A stretch of DNA of 31,219 bases, taken from the NCBI GenBank assembly GCA_964592255.1, contig CAZQCI010000017.1:1-31219 (forward strand), in the 5' to 3' direction. The translations under genes were made by a program, and so were the position numbers. Positions within the stretch are counted from its first letter, which is position 1. Each line of letters begins with the position of its first letter. Positions 23,087 through 31,219 of this stretch are shown here, piece by piece. Origin of the DNA: CAZQCI01 sp964592255 (GTDB lineage Bacteria; UBA10199; SBBF01). The notes under the pieces were generated by a model. That model did no database searches. It was not told the DNA's origin and was given only the letters and a program-made list of their open reading frames with translations.

Positions 23087-25180
23087 TTAACAACACCGCG
23101 GACTGTTTTCGTCACGCTCGGATAATTGCTCCAAAATATGAGAAGCCTTTGGTTGTGCTGATGATAATTGCAAGTCGGTTAGCCAAACCGCGGGAGTTTC
23201 TTTAAGGTCTTTTGGTTTTCTTCCGGTTATGAGCCCGAGCCAGCGTGTGACTGACAGAAAAACAATGACTCCCACTAGAAAAAGAAACGTTCCCGCGACA
23301 AAAGCATCTAGACGGGCATTAAAAATTATTTGTGGAGCATTCCCTGGCTTGGCTGCAAGAGCGAGAAATCCTAAAGCAGGATCGGGGCTGAAAATTTTCA
23401 TGATGCCGGCTGAAAAAGTAACAGTAACAAGCCACACCAAAGGAATGAGGGTGATAAAAGCGTATCTCTTTTTTCCCATTTTAATGAGTATTGTTGTAGC
23501 CAAACATAACGCGACGACGGAAAGCAATTGATTGGCGATGCCGAACAAAGGCCATAAGCTATTAATGCCTCCTTGAGGATCGATAACACCTTGGTACAAA
23601 AAATAACCCCAGGCTCCTACTAATACAACGCTCGAGAAAAGATTAGATCCCAGAGATTTTAAGTTTCCTAATGGTTTCCAAAGATGTCCAAGTAAAGCTT
23701 GGAGTAAAAAACGCCCGACCCGGGTTCCCGCATCCACTGTGGTAAGGATGAACAAGGCTTCAAACATGATGGCAAAGTGGTACCACAAGGCCATTAATTG
23801 AGTGCCGCCTACAACTTGAGAAAAAATATGGGCCATCCCCACGGCTAAAGTTGGGGCACCCCCGGCACGTCCAAACAATGTATTTTCACCAACATGAGTG
23901 GCTAAAGTTGTCATGTCCGTCACTTGAAGTGGAAAACCCCATGATGAAATTGTTTGTACTGCTACTTCGGGAGTTGCTCCTACAAGGGTGGCGGGACTGT
24001 TGATGGCAAAATAGATTCCAGGTTTTAGGCTGCAGGCAGCAATAAGAGCCATAATGGCGACAAACGATTCCAACAGCATGCTGCCGTATCCTACCATACG
24101 GGTATGGGATTCCCGGCTGATCATTTTTGGTGTTGTGCCTGAAGCAATGAGTGCATGGAACCCGCTGATAGCGCCACAGGCAATAGTAATGAAGCAAAAA
24201 GGAAAAATTTTTCCGGAAAACACCGGACCGTTTCCTTGAATGAAACGAGTAACCGGGGGTAATTCGATACGTGGTAGTACGATGAAAATTCCTAAGGCTA
24301 GTGCTAGAATAGTGCCTAGCTTCATAAACGTGCTTAAATAATCTCGAGGCGCTAACAGCAACCATACCGGTAGAATAGAAGCCATGAGTCCGTAAACAAT
24401 GACGGCCCAAGCCAATGAGGTAGGTTCCCAAGTGAAGAGTTGGGAGAGCGTTGCGTTTTCTTGAAAAAATTTTCCACCCCATACGGCCAACAGCAAAAGA
24501 ATAATGCCCAATAAAGTAATCTCCCCAACCCCATGAGGCCTAAAAAATTTAAGATAACTGCCCATGAGCAGGGCAATGGGAATGGTAGCTGCAATGGTAA
24601 AGGTGCCCCAGGGAGAATGGGCCAAGGCTTTGACTACAACAAGACCTAATACGGCGATGAGGATGACCATAATCGAAAGAATAGCCAAAAGAGCAATGAG
24701 GCCAGCGGGGGCCCCGATTTCTTCCTTCACCATTTCTCCCAATGATTTTCCATCCCGTCTCATGGAACAAAAAAGAATTAAAAAATCTTGTACAGCCCCA
24801 CCGAGCACAACACCGATGAGAATCCACAAAGTTCCTGGCAAATAGCCGAATTGTGCTGCCAGTACAGGGCCTACCAATGGTCCCGGACCACTGATGGCGG
24901 CAAAGTGATGGCCAAAGACAATCCATTTGTTGGTTTTGACAAAGTCTTTTCCATCTTCGTGTACTTCGCACGGTGTTGCGCGGCGGTCATTTAAAGTGAG
25001 AATTTTGGCGGCAATCCATTTGGAATAAAAACGATAGGCAATAACGTAAGTACATAAGGCCGCTGTTAAAATCCAAGCCGCGTTAAGCGTTTCGCCTTCA
25101 TGGAAGGCAATTATTGAGTAAGCAGAGGCTCCTAATAAAGCAATGATGACCCAGATGAGGAAGGTAAGTTTATTTTTCAT
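23087..25180 (-). CDS. cstA: CstA-family carbon starvation protein (pyruvate/peptide transporter)
   Basis: This is a multi-pass inner-membrane transporter of the CstA family, 697 residues from ATG 25180, matching the roughly 700-residue E. coli protein. About 16 or more hydrophobic helices are visible. Hallmarks include RFYSKWIAAKIL and the NKWIVFGHHFAAISGPGPLVGPVLAAQ region near residues 84-110. AISGFHALIASGTTPKMI and an LWPLFGIANQLLS segment near the C-terminus are also typical. Members import pyruvate or peptides on carbon starvation. The frame stays open to a TTG at 25246, but those 22 residues are unlike the family start and lack a Shine-Dalgarno. It lies about 80 bp downstream of the chelatase gene, with which it may share a transcript. 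Confidence 0.93.
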   Translation of the reverse strand: MKNKLTFLIWVIIALLGASAYSIIAFHEGETLNAAWILTAALCTYVIAYRFYSKWIAAKILTLNDRRATPCEVHEDGKDFVKTNKWIVFGHHFAAISGPGPLVGPVLAAQFGYLPGTLWILIGVVLGGAVQDFLILFCSMRRDGKSLGEMVKEEIGAPAGLIALLAILSIMVILIAVLGLVVVKALAHSPWGTFTIAATIPIALLMGSYLKFFRPHGVGEITLLGIILLLLAVWGGKFFQENATLSQLFTWEPTSLAWAVIVYGLMASILPVWLLLAPRDYLSTFMKLGTILALALGIFIVLPRIELPPVTRFIQGNGPVFSGKIFPFCFITIACGAISGFHALIASGTTPKMISRESHTRMVGYGSMLLESFVAIMALIAACSLKPGIYFAINSPATLVGATPEVAVQTISSWGFPLQVTDMTTLATHVGENTLFGRAGGAPTLAVGMAHIFSQVVGGTQLMALWYHFAIMFEALFILTTVDAGTRVGRFLLQALLGHLWKPLGNLKSLGSNLFSSVVLVGAWGYFLYQGVIDPQGGINSLWPLFGIANQLLSVVALCLATTILIKMGKKRYAFITLIPLVWLVTVTFSAGIMKIFSPDPALGFLALAAKPGNAPQIIFNARLDAFVAGTFLFLVGVIVFLSVTRWLGLITGRKPKDLKETPAVWLTDLQLSSAQPKASHILEQLSERDENSPRCC

Positions 25181-25259
25181 ACATGGAGTCGTGTCAGCGA
25201 GACCTTTTTGTGATAAGCTACAGTGTGGCAAGCTAGGATGTAGCAAGCTCTCGAGTTTT

Positions 25260-25622
25260 TCATTTGGCGATCTTTTTAATCAACTCCACAAATTCTTCCC
25301 TATTCCCCAAAAAATCTTCAAGGATTATTTTAATAACCGGATGTTTTTTACCAAACTCATTCAGGATGGCAGGAATATCTCTTTGGGTGTGGTTTCCAGG
25401 GACCAAGAATAAGGGGATGACCCGTATGGTGGTGGCTCCACGTTTCATTTGGTCTTCTAAGGCTTGAGGGATATTGGGTGAGGCGGCCTCAAGAAAACCA
25501 ATATTAGTGAGATCTCCTAGGTTTTGATTTGCGATTAATTCTTGTATAAAAATATTCGCTTCATTTCGCGAAGAGCCGTGGGCGATAAAAGTAATGGCTG
25601 TCTGTGATGGAAACATACACAT
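25260..25622 (-). CDS. Small CbiX-type sirohydrochlorin chelatase
   Basis: This is a 120-residue protein of the short CbiX/SirB-like class II chelatases, which insert Co2+ or Fe2+ into sirohydrochlorin. Both metal-handling histidines are present. They are FIAHGSSRNEA near residue 15 and the family block IPLFLVPGNHTQRDIPAI near residue 80. Length fits the homodimeric short form (about 120-130). Metal choice (cobalt for B12 or iron for siroheme) cannot be told from sequence. Its ATG shares one base with the RND stop (TAATG), so translation is coupled. Position in a run with ccr is suggestive because the mutase next door needs B12. Confidence 0.85.
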   Translation of the reverse strand: MCMFPSQTAITFIAHGSSRNEANIFIQELIANQNLGDLTNIGFLEAASPNIPQALEDQMKRGATTIRVIPLFLVPGNHTQRDIPAILNEFGKKHPVIKIILEDFLGNREEFVELIKKIAK

Positions 25623-28063
25623 TATCCCTTATGTTTTTTCTGCTCTAAATAGAGGCATCGTGGGAAAATAAAGGTGCACATCAGAGTGACCATTCCTAAC
25701 CCTATTGTAGTGACCCAACCTACTGATTGTAATCCTGTGGAGGATGTTAGGATTAATCCAGCAAAACCAACGATGGAGGTTAAGTTAGAGACGGCGATGG
25801 CCGGTATTTTGTCTTTGAGAGTCACCATCAAGTCACCTTCTTCATCAAAGCGCTGGGCAAAATGAATGAAAGCGTCGATGCCTGTGCCTAAGATGATGGG
25901 GAAAGCAACTAAGTTGATGACATTCAACCGGATAGGGGTGAGCCATAAAACTCCAGAGAGTAATACTAAACTTCCAATCAGATTCCCCATCACGATTAAA
26001 GTACGAGTTAAGGAACGGTTATTGTAAGCAATGACTATGGTTAAGAAAATGACAATTAACAAAAAGCCACGTGGAGATTCTTTTTCAATGAGTGTTAAAA
26101 TATCATCGAAGGCAAAGCTGGAATCGGCAGCTATAAAAGGTTTTTCTATCACTTCTTTCAAATGATTGATTCCATCTTGATATTTTTTCAACGTTTCTTT
26201 CGAAACGCGTCCGAAAGAAGGGTAGAGATAGATAGCGTAGGTATTAGGATCTGCAGAAGAAACGAATAAGCGTTTGACCTCTTGTGGTAAAGTTTGGCTC
26301 GTGGGTGGATCAGATAGAATGGAATCTTTAAGGCTTGCCGCAACATCTTCTTTTTGTGCTTGAGGCATGTATTTTAGCTTTTGAAAATTAGTGGCAATTT
26401 CTTTAAGTCGTTCTTTTTTATTTTGAACATGATCGGGGATGAACGTGGAAAGGCCGACAACGTTGTTATAGACCAGTTCTTTTTGATCATCATTTTTGAG
26501 TAGTGTAGTAAAAGCATCCACCAATTGGTGTTCTTCTTGCTCACTGTGAACTAAGACAACGGTTGGGTTGAGAGATTCTTTGACGGCACGGTTTACTTTT
26601 TTCATCAATTTTTGGCTGGGAATATTTTGGTTTTCTAAAAGACCTTCTTCATAATTGATGGAAGATATGGTGGGTACTGTCATCGCTCCAAGCAAACAGA
26701 TGAAAACTCCGATAAACAAAGCCTGAATAGGATGCGCGGCCAATAATTTTTTTATCAAGTTACTGATTTTGGCTTTGGGACTTATTGTAAAAAAACTCCA
26801 CGATTTTGGTGGGGTGATCGCTTTGTGGCGTTGGTGGTGCCAGAGTGTGAGCAAAGCCGGAATAACTAAAACCATACAGATATAATTTAAGATGACTCCA
26901 ATCGCACCGACAACTCCAAATTCTTTAAAAAGTCCGAAATTTGAAAACATAAGGGCCACAAACGCGCCTACCGTTGTTAGCATCGACCCATAAGTGGCGC
27001 TGCCGGTATGCGCAAAAGCCAGCCTGATGGCGGTATTAAAATCTTTTCCAGAACGGCGCTCGGTATAGTAGCGATGGAGAAGGTAAATGCCATAATCACT
27101 GCCTAAGCCTGCAAGAATGCCCCCCGCAAAGCTGGTGAGCACATTTAGGCGTTCAAGCAAAGGGGTCACAATTCCTCCCGTACAGAGGATGCCGAATAAT
27201 AAAGGAAGGCCGACCAAGATGATGGATTCAAATGTCTTAAAATAAAGATAGAGAATGAGCGCTAGTGAAATAAAAACAACTGCTGAAACAAAAAGCATTT
27301 CTTCTTTGATGCTGTCGTTTTTCTCAATATTTTTTTGTAAGTTTCCGGTGTAGCCCACGTTGACTTGATTAAAAATTTCATTATCTTTTTTAAGTGCTAT
27401 TTCATCTTGTTTCAGTGAGTCGACAAGTCGGCGGGCATTTTCAAATTGGGTGGTTTCTGGTTTTACCTTAATGCGGATGACTAGAAAATTGCCCTCCTTG
27501 TCCGAGATGCCTACTTTAGAAGGTGTGGATTTCTTTTTTTTGTATTTTTCTAAAATATCGCTGAACGTGAGATCGGGGCGGTCATTTTCATCGGCAAAAT
27601 CCATGTATTTATTAAACATGAAGCTCACACCCTGTTTTTCAAGTTCAAGGGCGCGCAAAACACGGGCGTTCATGACATCTAAATCTTCCTGATCCAAAAA
27701 AAGCCATTGGCGTTTTTTAAAGTAATCGATGGGCCTTCTGAAATCGACATACATAATGCCGGGATGAGTTTCGATTTTTTTCACCATCAAATCGGCGAAC
27801 TGTTCGTTGAGTGCGGGATTGTCTGACTCAACCGTTACCATCAAAAATGTGGTACCGCCAAAGTAAGCCTTATAATTATCGAGGCTTTGAATGCTTTGAG
27901 AGTTTTTAGGAAGGAGGGAGACCAAGTCGTTGTCGATTTTAAGGCGACCGGCCATAAAAATAGAAATGAGGCTGGCAACCAAAAATACACACAACACCGT
28001 TTTAGGAAAACGAAGCCCCCACTGATAAAGCTGGGGGGCTTTCTTTAACTTGGCATCTGACAT
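25622..28063 (-). CDS. RND superfamily (MMPL/COG1033-like) exporter
   Basis: This is an 813-residue inner-membrane transporter with the two-half RND layout. The first helix (residues about 18-40) is followed by a large periplasmic loop, then a helix bundle. A second copy of the same arrangement follows from about residue 440. Motifs GLGSDYGIYLLHRYYTE and LGTGIDAFIHFAQRFDEE are the equivalent helix-4 sites of the two halves, with the Asp used in proton coupling. It is of the type linked to lipid or hopanoid transport (MMPL/HpnN-like), but the cargo is unknown. The start has AGGAG six bases upstream, just after the ccr stop (11-bp gap). It is translationally coupled to the chelatase gene downstream. 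Confidence 0.9.
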   Translation of the reverse strand: MSDAKLKKAPQLYQWGLRFPKTVLCVFLVASLISIFMAGRLKIDNDLVSLLPKNSQSIQSLDNYKAYFGGTTFLMVTVESDNPALNEQFADLMVKKIETHPGIMYVDFRRPIDYFKKRQWLFLDQEDLDVMNARVLRALELEKQGVSFMFNKYMDFADENDRPDLTFSDILEKYKKKKSTPSKVGISDKEGNFLVIRIKVKPETTQFENARRLVDSLKQDEIALKKDNEIFNQVNVGYTGNLQKNIEKNDSIKEEMLFVSAVVFISLALILYLYFKTFESIILVGLPLLFGILCTGGIVTPLLERLNVLTSFAGGILAGLGSDYGIYLLHRYYTERRSGKDFNTAIRLAFAHTGSATYGSMLTTVGAFVALMFSNFGLFKEFGVVGAIGVILNYICMVLVIPALLTLWHHQRHKAITPPKSWSFFTISPKAKISNLIKKLLAAHPIQALFIGVFICLLGAMTVPTISSINYEEGLLENQNIPSQKLMKKVNRAVKESLNPTVVLVHSEQEEHQLVDAFTTLLKNDDQKELVYNNVVGLSTFIPDHVQNKKERLKEIATNFQKLKYMPQAQKEDVAASLKDSILSDPPTSQTLPQEVKRLFVSSADPNTYAIYLYPSFGRVSKETLKKYQDGINHLKEVIEKPFIAADSSFAFDDILTLIEKESPRGFLLIVIFLTIVIAYNNRSLTRTLIVMGNLIGSLVLLSGVLWLTPIRLNVINLVAFPIILGTGIDAFIHFAQRFDEEGDLMVTLKDKIPAIAVSNLTSIVGFAGLILTSSTGLQSVGWVTTIGLGMVTLMCTFIFPRCLYLEQKKHKG

Positions 28064-28074
28064 GATCTCTCCTT

Positions 28075-29328
28075 TTACGAGAGAGTTTTCAGTCCGGTCT
28101 TTTTAGCGTTAACCAAAATAGCCATGTTTCCACTGGGATGCTTGTTTTGATACATCAGTTGGTGACAAGCGCCGGTTTGGTTGAATTCAAACACTTGTCC
28201 CAAACAAGGATCTACTTTTCCTTCTAAGACAAGGTTGTTCAAGCCGATGGCTTGTTCATCGTTGGCAAAATGGGAGCCTTGGAAACGTTTTTGCCGCATC
28301 CAATGATAGCGTAGGTCTATGGTAGCATTATAACCGGTGGTTCCGGCACAAATGACGACCATGCCGCCTGTATCGCAGACAAAAATCGATGTAGGCACGG
28401 TGTCTTCACCCGGATGTTCGAAGACGATACGAGGACTTCTCTTTTCGCCAAGGGCTTCCCAAAGAGCTTTTCCGAAAGCCTTAGCTCCCGTAGCCCAAGC
28501 GTTGTATTTTTCAGTATCTTTCCAATGAGGTAACATGCCCCAGTGGTTGAAATCCTTGCGGTCGATGACGCCAACGGCGCCGAGTTTTTTGCAGTAATCA
28601 AATTTATCTTTTCCACCAACTACAGCCACTGCTTTTCCACCGGCAGCCTTGACAATTTGAAGAGCCATTGACCCTAGTCCACCGGTAGCGCCCCAAACAA
28701 GAACCACGTCGTCATTTTGAACGGAATGTTCTTTCCACCCATGAAGCATGCGGTAGGCTGTTGCTCCTACTAACATATAAGCACTGGCGGCTTCCCATGT
28801 GAGATGCTTGGGTTTCGGTAGACATTGGTGACCTTGCACTTTGGTGAATTGTGCAAAACTACCCCAATTGAGCTCGTAACCCCAAATTCTAAAGGACGGC
28901 CCAAACATCGGATCTTTACCAGCCTTGACCAGCGGGTCATCTTGTTTCCACATACCGCAATGAATGACCACTTCGTCGCCCACTTTAACATTTTTCACAT
29001 TGGAGCCCACTTTCCAAACGATACCGGAAGCATCGCTCCCACCAATATGAAAACCAGTGGCATCCGGCCAGTAAGGGTCTTTGGGTCGGGATTTGGTCAC
29101 ATCGATTGGAATACCCAAGGCAGCCCAGACGTTGTTGTAATTAACGCCTGCGCTCATGACATAAACGAGGCATTCGTCAGGAAGAATATCCGGGGTGTCC
29201 ACCACTTCTTCTTTGAAAGCCTTGGTCGGTTCGCCGAAACGGTCCGGGCGAATGACTTGTGCAATCATTTTTTGAGGGACTTCTCCCAGTGGGGGTACTT
29301 CACCTAATTGATAAAGTTCTTTAGTCAT
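28075..29328 (-). CDS. ccr: Crotonyl-CoA carboxylase/reductase
   Basis: This is a 417-residue medium-chain dehydrogenase/reductase (MDR) that reductively carboxylates crotonyl-CoA with NADPH and CO2 to give (2S)-ethylmalonyl-CoA, the key step of the ethylmalonyl-CoA pathway. Family signatures are clear. They are YNNVWAALGIP near residue 64-74 with the CO2-pocket Asn, the RIWGYELNWGSFAQF block (150s), the NADPH loop WGATGGLGS at 212-220, and the QKRFQGSHFAN region (351-356) with the active-site His. Length is slightly below the usual 430-450. A strong Shine-Dalgarno, AAGGAG, sits seven bases before the start. It is the first gene of a packed minus-strand series, and its pathway partner (mutase) is at 30060. 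Confidence 0.95.
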   Translation of the reverse strand: MTKELYQLGEVPPLGEVPQKMIAQVIRPDRFGEPTKAFKEEVVDTPDILPDECLVYVMSAGVNYNNVWAALGIPIDVTKSRPKDPYWPDATGFHIGGSDASGIVWKVGSNVKNVKVGDEVVIHCGMWKQDDPLVKAGKDPMFGPSFRIWGYELNWGSFAQFTKVQGHQCLPKPKHLTWEAASAYMLVGATAYRMLHGWKEHSVQNDDVVLVWGATGGLGSMALQIVKAAGGKAVAVVGGKDKFDYCKKLGAVGVIDRKDFNHWGMLPHWKDTEKYNAWATGAKAFGKALWEALGEKRSPRIVFEHPGEDTVPTSIFVCDTGGMVVICAGTTGYNATIDLRYHWMRQKRFQGSHFANDEQAIGLNNLVLEGKVDPCLGQVFEFNQTGACHQLMYQNKHPSGNMAILVNAKKTGLKTLS

Positions 29329-29418
29329 GTTTGAGCTCCTTATTTAAAAAAGTAGAGGAGGTTTCCTACCATAATCGTTGCTTGGTTCAAGAATTATTTG
29401 TAAGGATTTAAGTCAGTC

Positions 29419-30045
29419 ATGAGTTTTTATTCCAAATATATTTTTCCGCATATAATGGATTTCGCCCTTCGCCAGAAGAAAATCGATTTTTGGCGGCGTG
29501 AACTTTTGGCTGGGGTGAAAGGGGATATTCTTGAAATCGGCATTGGAACCGGGCTTAACATTGCCCAGTATCCGCATTATGTAAAAAAAATTGTGACGGT
29601 GGAGCCGAATACGGCCATGCATCACAAAGCCCTTAAGCGAGCCCAAGAAAAATCTATTTTTTTAGAAGTTCACACATTATCCGGAGATTGCCTTCCATTC
29701 CCGGATCAATCTTTTGATACGGTTGTGTCTACTTTTACTCTTTGTACTATTATGGGTGTGGAAAAAGTTTTGGAAGAAATAGCCCGGGTTTTAAAACCGG
29801 GTGGTCGGTTTTTGTTTTTGGAACATGGATTGTCGTCAGATCCTCAAATTCAAAAATGGCAGAATCGACTGAATGGTTTTCAAAATATCGTCGGAGACGG
29901 CTGCCATTTAAACCGTAATATTGAAAATATCATCCGACACTCTCCTCTCGCAATAAAAGAGATTGAACAGTTTGAATATTCCAAATATCCCCGGATTTTA
30001 GGTTATTTTTATCGTGGATGTGCCGTTAAAAATCTCTCTTTTTAA
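29419..30045 (+). CDS. Class I SAM-dependent methyltransferase (Methyltransf_11)
   Basis: This is a 208-residue methyltransferase. The SAM-binding motif I, DILEIGIGTGLNI, is near residue 36-48, with the acidic VTVEPN of motif II next. Then come FPDQSFDTVVSTFTLC (motif IV region) and ARVLKPGGRFLFLEHG (post-motif). It resembles the UbiE/METTL7-type subgroup, whose targets are small molecules or thiols; the substrate here is unknown. The start ATG 29419 has AAGGA about 12 bases away. It stands alone on the plus strand between ccr and the mutase and converges on the latter across an 18-bp palindrome. Confidence 0.85.
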   Translation: MSFYSKYIFPHIMDFALRQKKIDFWRRELLAGVKGDILEIGIGTGLNIAQYPHYVKKIVTVEPNTAMHHKALKRAQEKSIFLEVHTLSGDCLPFPDQSFDTVVSTFTLCTIMGVEKVLEEIARVLKPGGRFLFLEHGLSSDPQIQKWQNRLNGFQNIVGDGCHLNRNIENIIRHSPLAIKEIEQFEYSKYPRILGYFYRGCAVKNLSF

Positions 30046-30052
30046 AAAGAGA
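30035..30052. terminator. Palindrome between convergent genes, possible two-way terminator
   Basis: TCTCTTTTTAAAAAGAGA is a perfect 18-bp palindrome that overlaps the stop of the methyltransferase gene and ends eight bases before the stop of the mutase gene. It could give a weak two-way terminator. The stem is A/T-rich. Confidence 0.45.
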
Positions 30053-30059
30053 ATGGGGT

Positions 30060-31219
30060 TTAATGTTTTGTTTCACGATGATGCTTAAGGGCCAATCCGG
30101 CTATATGGGTCATCATAGAATTAAGCTCAAAATCTTTAGGTGTATACACGGCGGCCACTCCTAATTTTTTCAAAATAGTTGCATCCGATTCCGGAATAAT
30201 GCCCCCTACAACTAAAGGAATGTCTTCTAATCCTTTTTCTTTCATCAATTTTAAAGTAGCCGGAATTAAATCCAAATGCGAGCCGGATAAAATGGAGAGG
30301 CCGATGACGTGCACGCCTTCTTGCAAGGCCGATTCAACAATCTGTTCGGGAGTTAGCCTTATTCCTTGATAGATGACTTCCATCCCAGCATCACGAGCTC
30401 GAATGGCAATTTGTTCAGCGCCATTGCTGTGGCCGTCTAAGCCGGGTTTCCCTACCAAAATACGTAATTTTTCGCCGGTTTTTTTCTGAAAATCGTTGAC
30501 GGCGCCTCGTGCAGCCTCAAGACTGGCTCCTTCTCCAGCTGAGCTTACACTGGCAATGCCTGTAGGGGCGCGAAACTCACCAAAAACTTCCCGTAATGCA
30601 AAACCCCATTCGCCGGTTGTGACTCCTGCTTTGGCGGCTCTAATGGAAGGCTCCATAATATTTTGACCGTTTTTAGCGGCATCTTTAAGTCCTTGAATGG
30701 CAGCGTCCACTTCTTTTTTATTCCGTTTGTTACGGAAGGATTTTAGGGCTTCAATTTTTTCGGCCACTAATTTGGGATCAATTTTTAAAATTCCGGAATC
30801 CCCCGATGACGTTAGTGGTGATTCCACCGATTCTTTATAGCAATTAACTCCCACCACTTTGATGTGTCCTTCTTCAATATTTTTGACGCGCTTGGCGTGG
30901 GAAGACACAATCTGTTGTTTCATGTACTCAAGGGCTTTGACACTGCCTCCCATGCTTAAAACTTTACTTAATTCTTTTTCGGCTTCTTCAATAAAGCCTT
31001 TAGTTTTCGATTCGATCACTTTGGATCCTTCAAAAATATCTTCATATTCTAGCAAATCTGTTTCTAAGGCTAAAATTTGTTGAATACGCAACGACCATTG
31101 TTGGTCCCAGGGGCGAGGGAGCCCTAACGCTTCGTTCCAACAAGGTAGTTGGATGGCTCGTGCGCGCGCGTCACGGGATAAGGTGACCCCCAGCATTTCC
31201 AAAACAATGCGCTGGACGT
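30060..31219 (-). CDS. ecm: Ethylmalonyl-CoA mutase (MeaA/Ecm), C-terminal part
   Basis: These are the last 386 residues of a coenzyme B12-dependent acyl-CoA mutase; the frame continues beyond the window edge, so the start is not seen. The catalytic-domain end shows VQRIVLEMLGVTLSRDARAR and LGLPRPWDQQWSLR, which favour the ethylmalonyl-CoA mutase subgroup over standard methylmalonyl-CoA mutase. A linker follows. The C-terminal B12-binding domain has DGHSNGAEQIA (base-off His), SILSGSH and VGGIIPE in order, the expected D-x-H-x-x-G...SxL...GG pattern. It converts ethylmalonyl-CoA to methylsuccinyl-CoA, the step after Ccr and an epimerase. The subgroup assignment also rests on ccr being 730 bp away. 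Confidence 0.92.
   Translation of the reverse strand, partial: VQRIVLEMLGVTLSRDARARAIQLPCWNEALGLPRPWDQQWSLRIQQILALETDLLEYEDIFEGSKVIESKTKGFIEEAEKELSKVLSMGGSVKALEYMKQQIVSSHAKRVKNIEEGHIKVVGVNCYKESVESPLTSSGDSGILKIDPKLVAEKIEALKSFRNKRNKKEVDAAIQGLKDAAKNGQNIMEPSIRAAKAGVTTGEWGFALREVFGEFRAPTGIASVSSAGEGASLEAARGAVNDFQKKTGEKLRILVGKPGLDGHSNGAEQIAIRARDAGMEVIYQGIRLTPEQIVESALQEGVHVIGLSILSGSHLDLIPATLKLMKEKGLEDIPLVVGGIIPESDATILKKLGVAAVYTPKDFELNSMMTHIAGLALKHHRETKH

Noticed and set aside
24549..24971. Long minus-strand open frame within cstA, and similar long frames at 19681-20103 and 23886-24482
   Set aside because: They lie in shifted frames of well-supported membrane-protein genes and have no family features.
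28825..29307. 160-codon plus-strand frame opposite ccr
   Set aside because: It is the antisense of a strongly conserved gene and shows no motif or ribosome-binding site.
1..31219. CRISPR arrays, tRNA or rRNA genes
   Set aside because: No regularly spaced repeats with unique spacers and no cloverleaf or rRNA-like sequence were seen by eye; a covariance search was not possible.

Overview
The window looks like a draft scaffold from a Gram-negative, probably Deltaproteobacteria-like (Myxococcota/Bdellovibrionota-type) free-living bacterium. That placement is inference. It rests on several predicted lipoproteins, a Wza-type outer-membrane export protein, a MopE-type Asp/Cys-rich motif, secreted beta-helix, beta-propeller and FG-GAP proteins, and a crotonyl-CoA carboxylase/reductase plus ethylmalonyl-CoA mutase pair. 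Two runs of ten Ns (5383-5392 and 6901-6910) show scaffold joins of unknown length. No rRNA, tRNA or CRISPR array was seen.

Left region (1-11.6 kb) is an accessory surface-protein island. It holds a Big_2/beta-propeller lipoprotein (525-2102), a second repeat lipoprotein (2315-3709), a small membrane protein (3922-4281), a MopE-motif/beta-helix protein broken by a gap (4389-5577), a thioredoxin-fold [2Fe-2S] ferredoxin (5707-6048), a signal-peptide-bearing RTX-like protein broken by a gap (6142-7016), a truncated acyltransferase fragment fused to a copy of the ferredoxin 3' end (7234-7517), a membrane protein (7534-8268), an intact acyltransferase (8459-9685) and an FG-GAP lipoprotein (10026-11312). 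The RTX-like gene and the FG-GAP gene are each bracketed by exact direct repeats (110 bp and 52 bp). Each repeat duplicates the 3' end of a neighbouring gene. This is the most unusual structure in the window: either single-gene surface-protein cassettes inserted at gene 3' ends, or an assembly artefact.

Middle region (11.5-18.1 kb, minus strand) runs from an FAD-dependent L-2-hydroxyglutarate oxidase-like enzyme to a Wza-like protein with five SLBB-like repeats, then a leaderless HExxHxxGxxD metalloprotease and an unrecognised 336-residue protein. A divergent TPR/coiled-coil membrane protein (18244-18861) follows. A 223-bp MITE-like element with 19-bp terminal inverted repeats (18894-19116) lies next to it.

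Right region (19.2-31.2 kb) is ordinary housekeeping and metabolic DNA. On the plus strand a multi-pass membrane protein overlaps an M20 peptidase, which ends tail to tail with an RNA methyltransferase. On the minus strand a tightly packed series reads ccr, RND exporter, CbiX-type chelatase, cstA, TrmA/RlmD-family methyltransferase. Beyond a plus-strand SAM methyltransferase lies the C-terminal part of ethylmalonyl-CoA mutase, running off the window. Ccr and the mutase catalyse the reductive carboxylation and the B12-dependent rearrangement of the ethylmalonyl-CoA pathway, which suggests C2/acetyl-CoA assimilation without isocitrate lyase.
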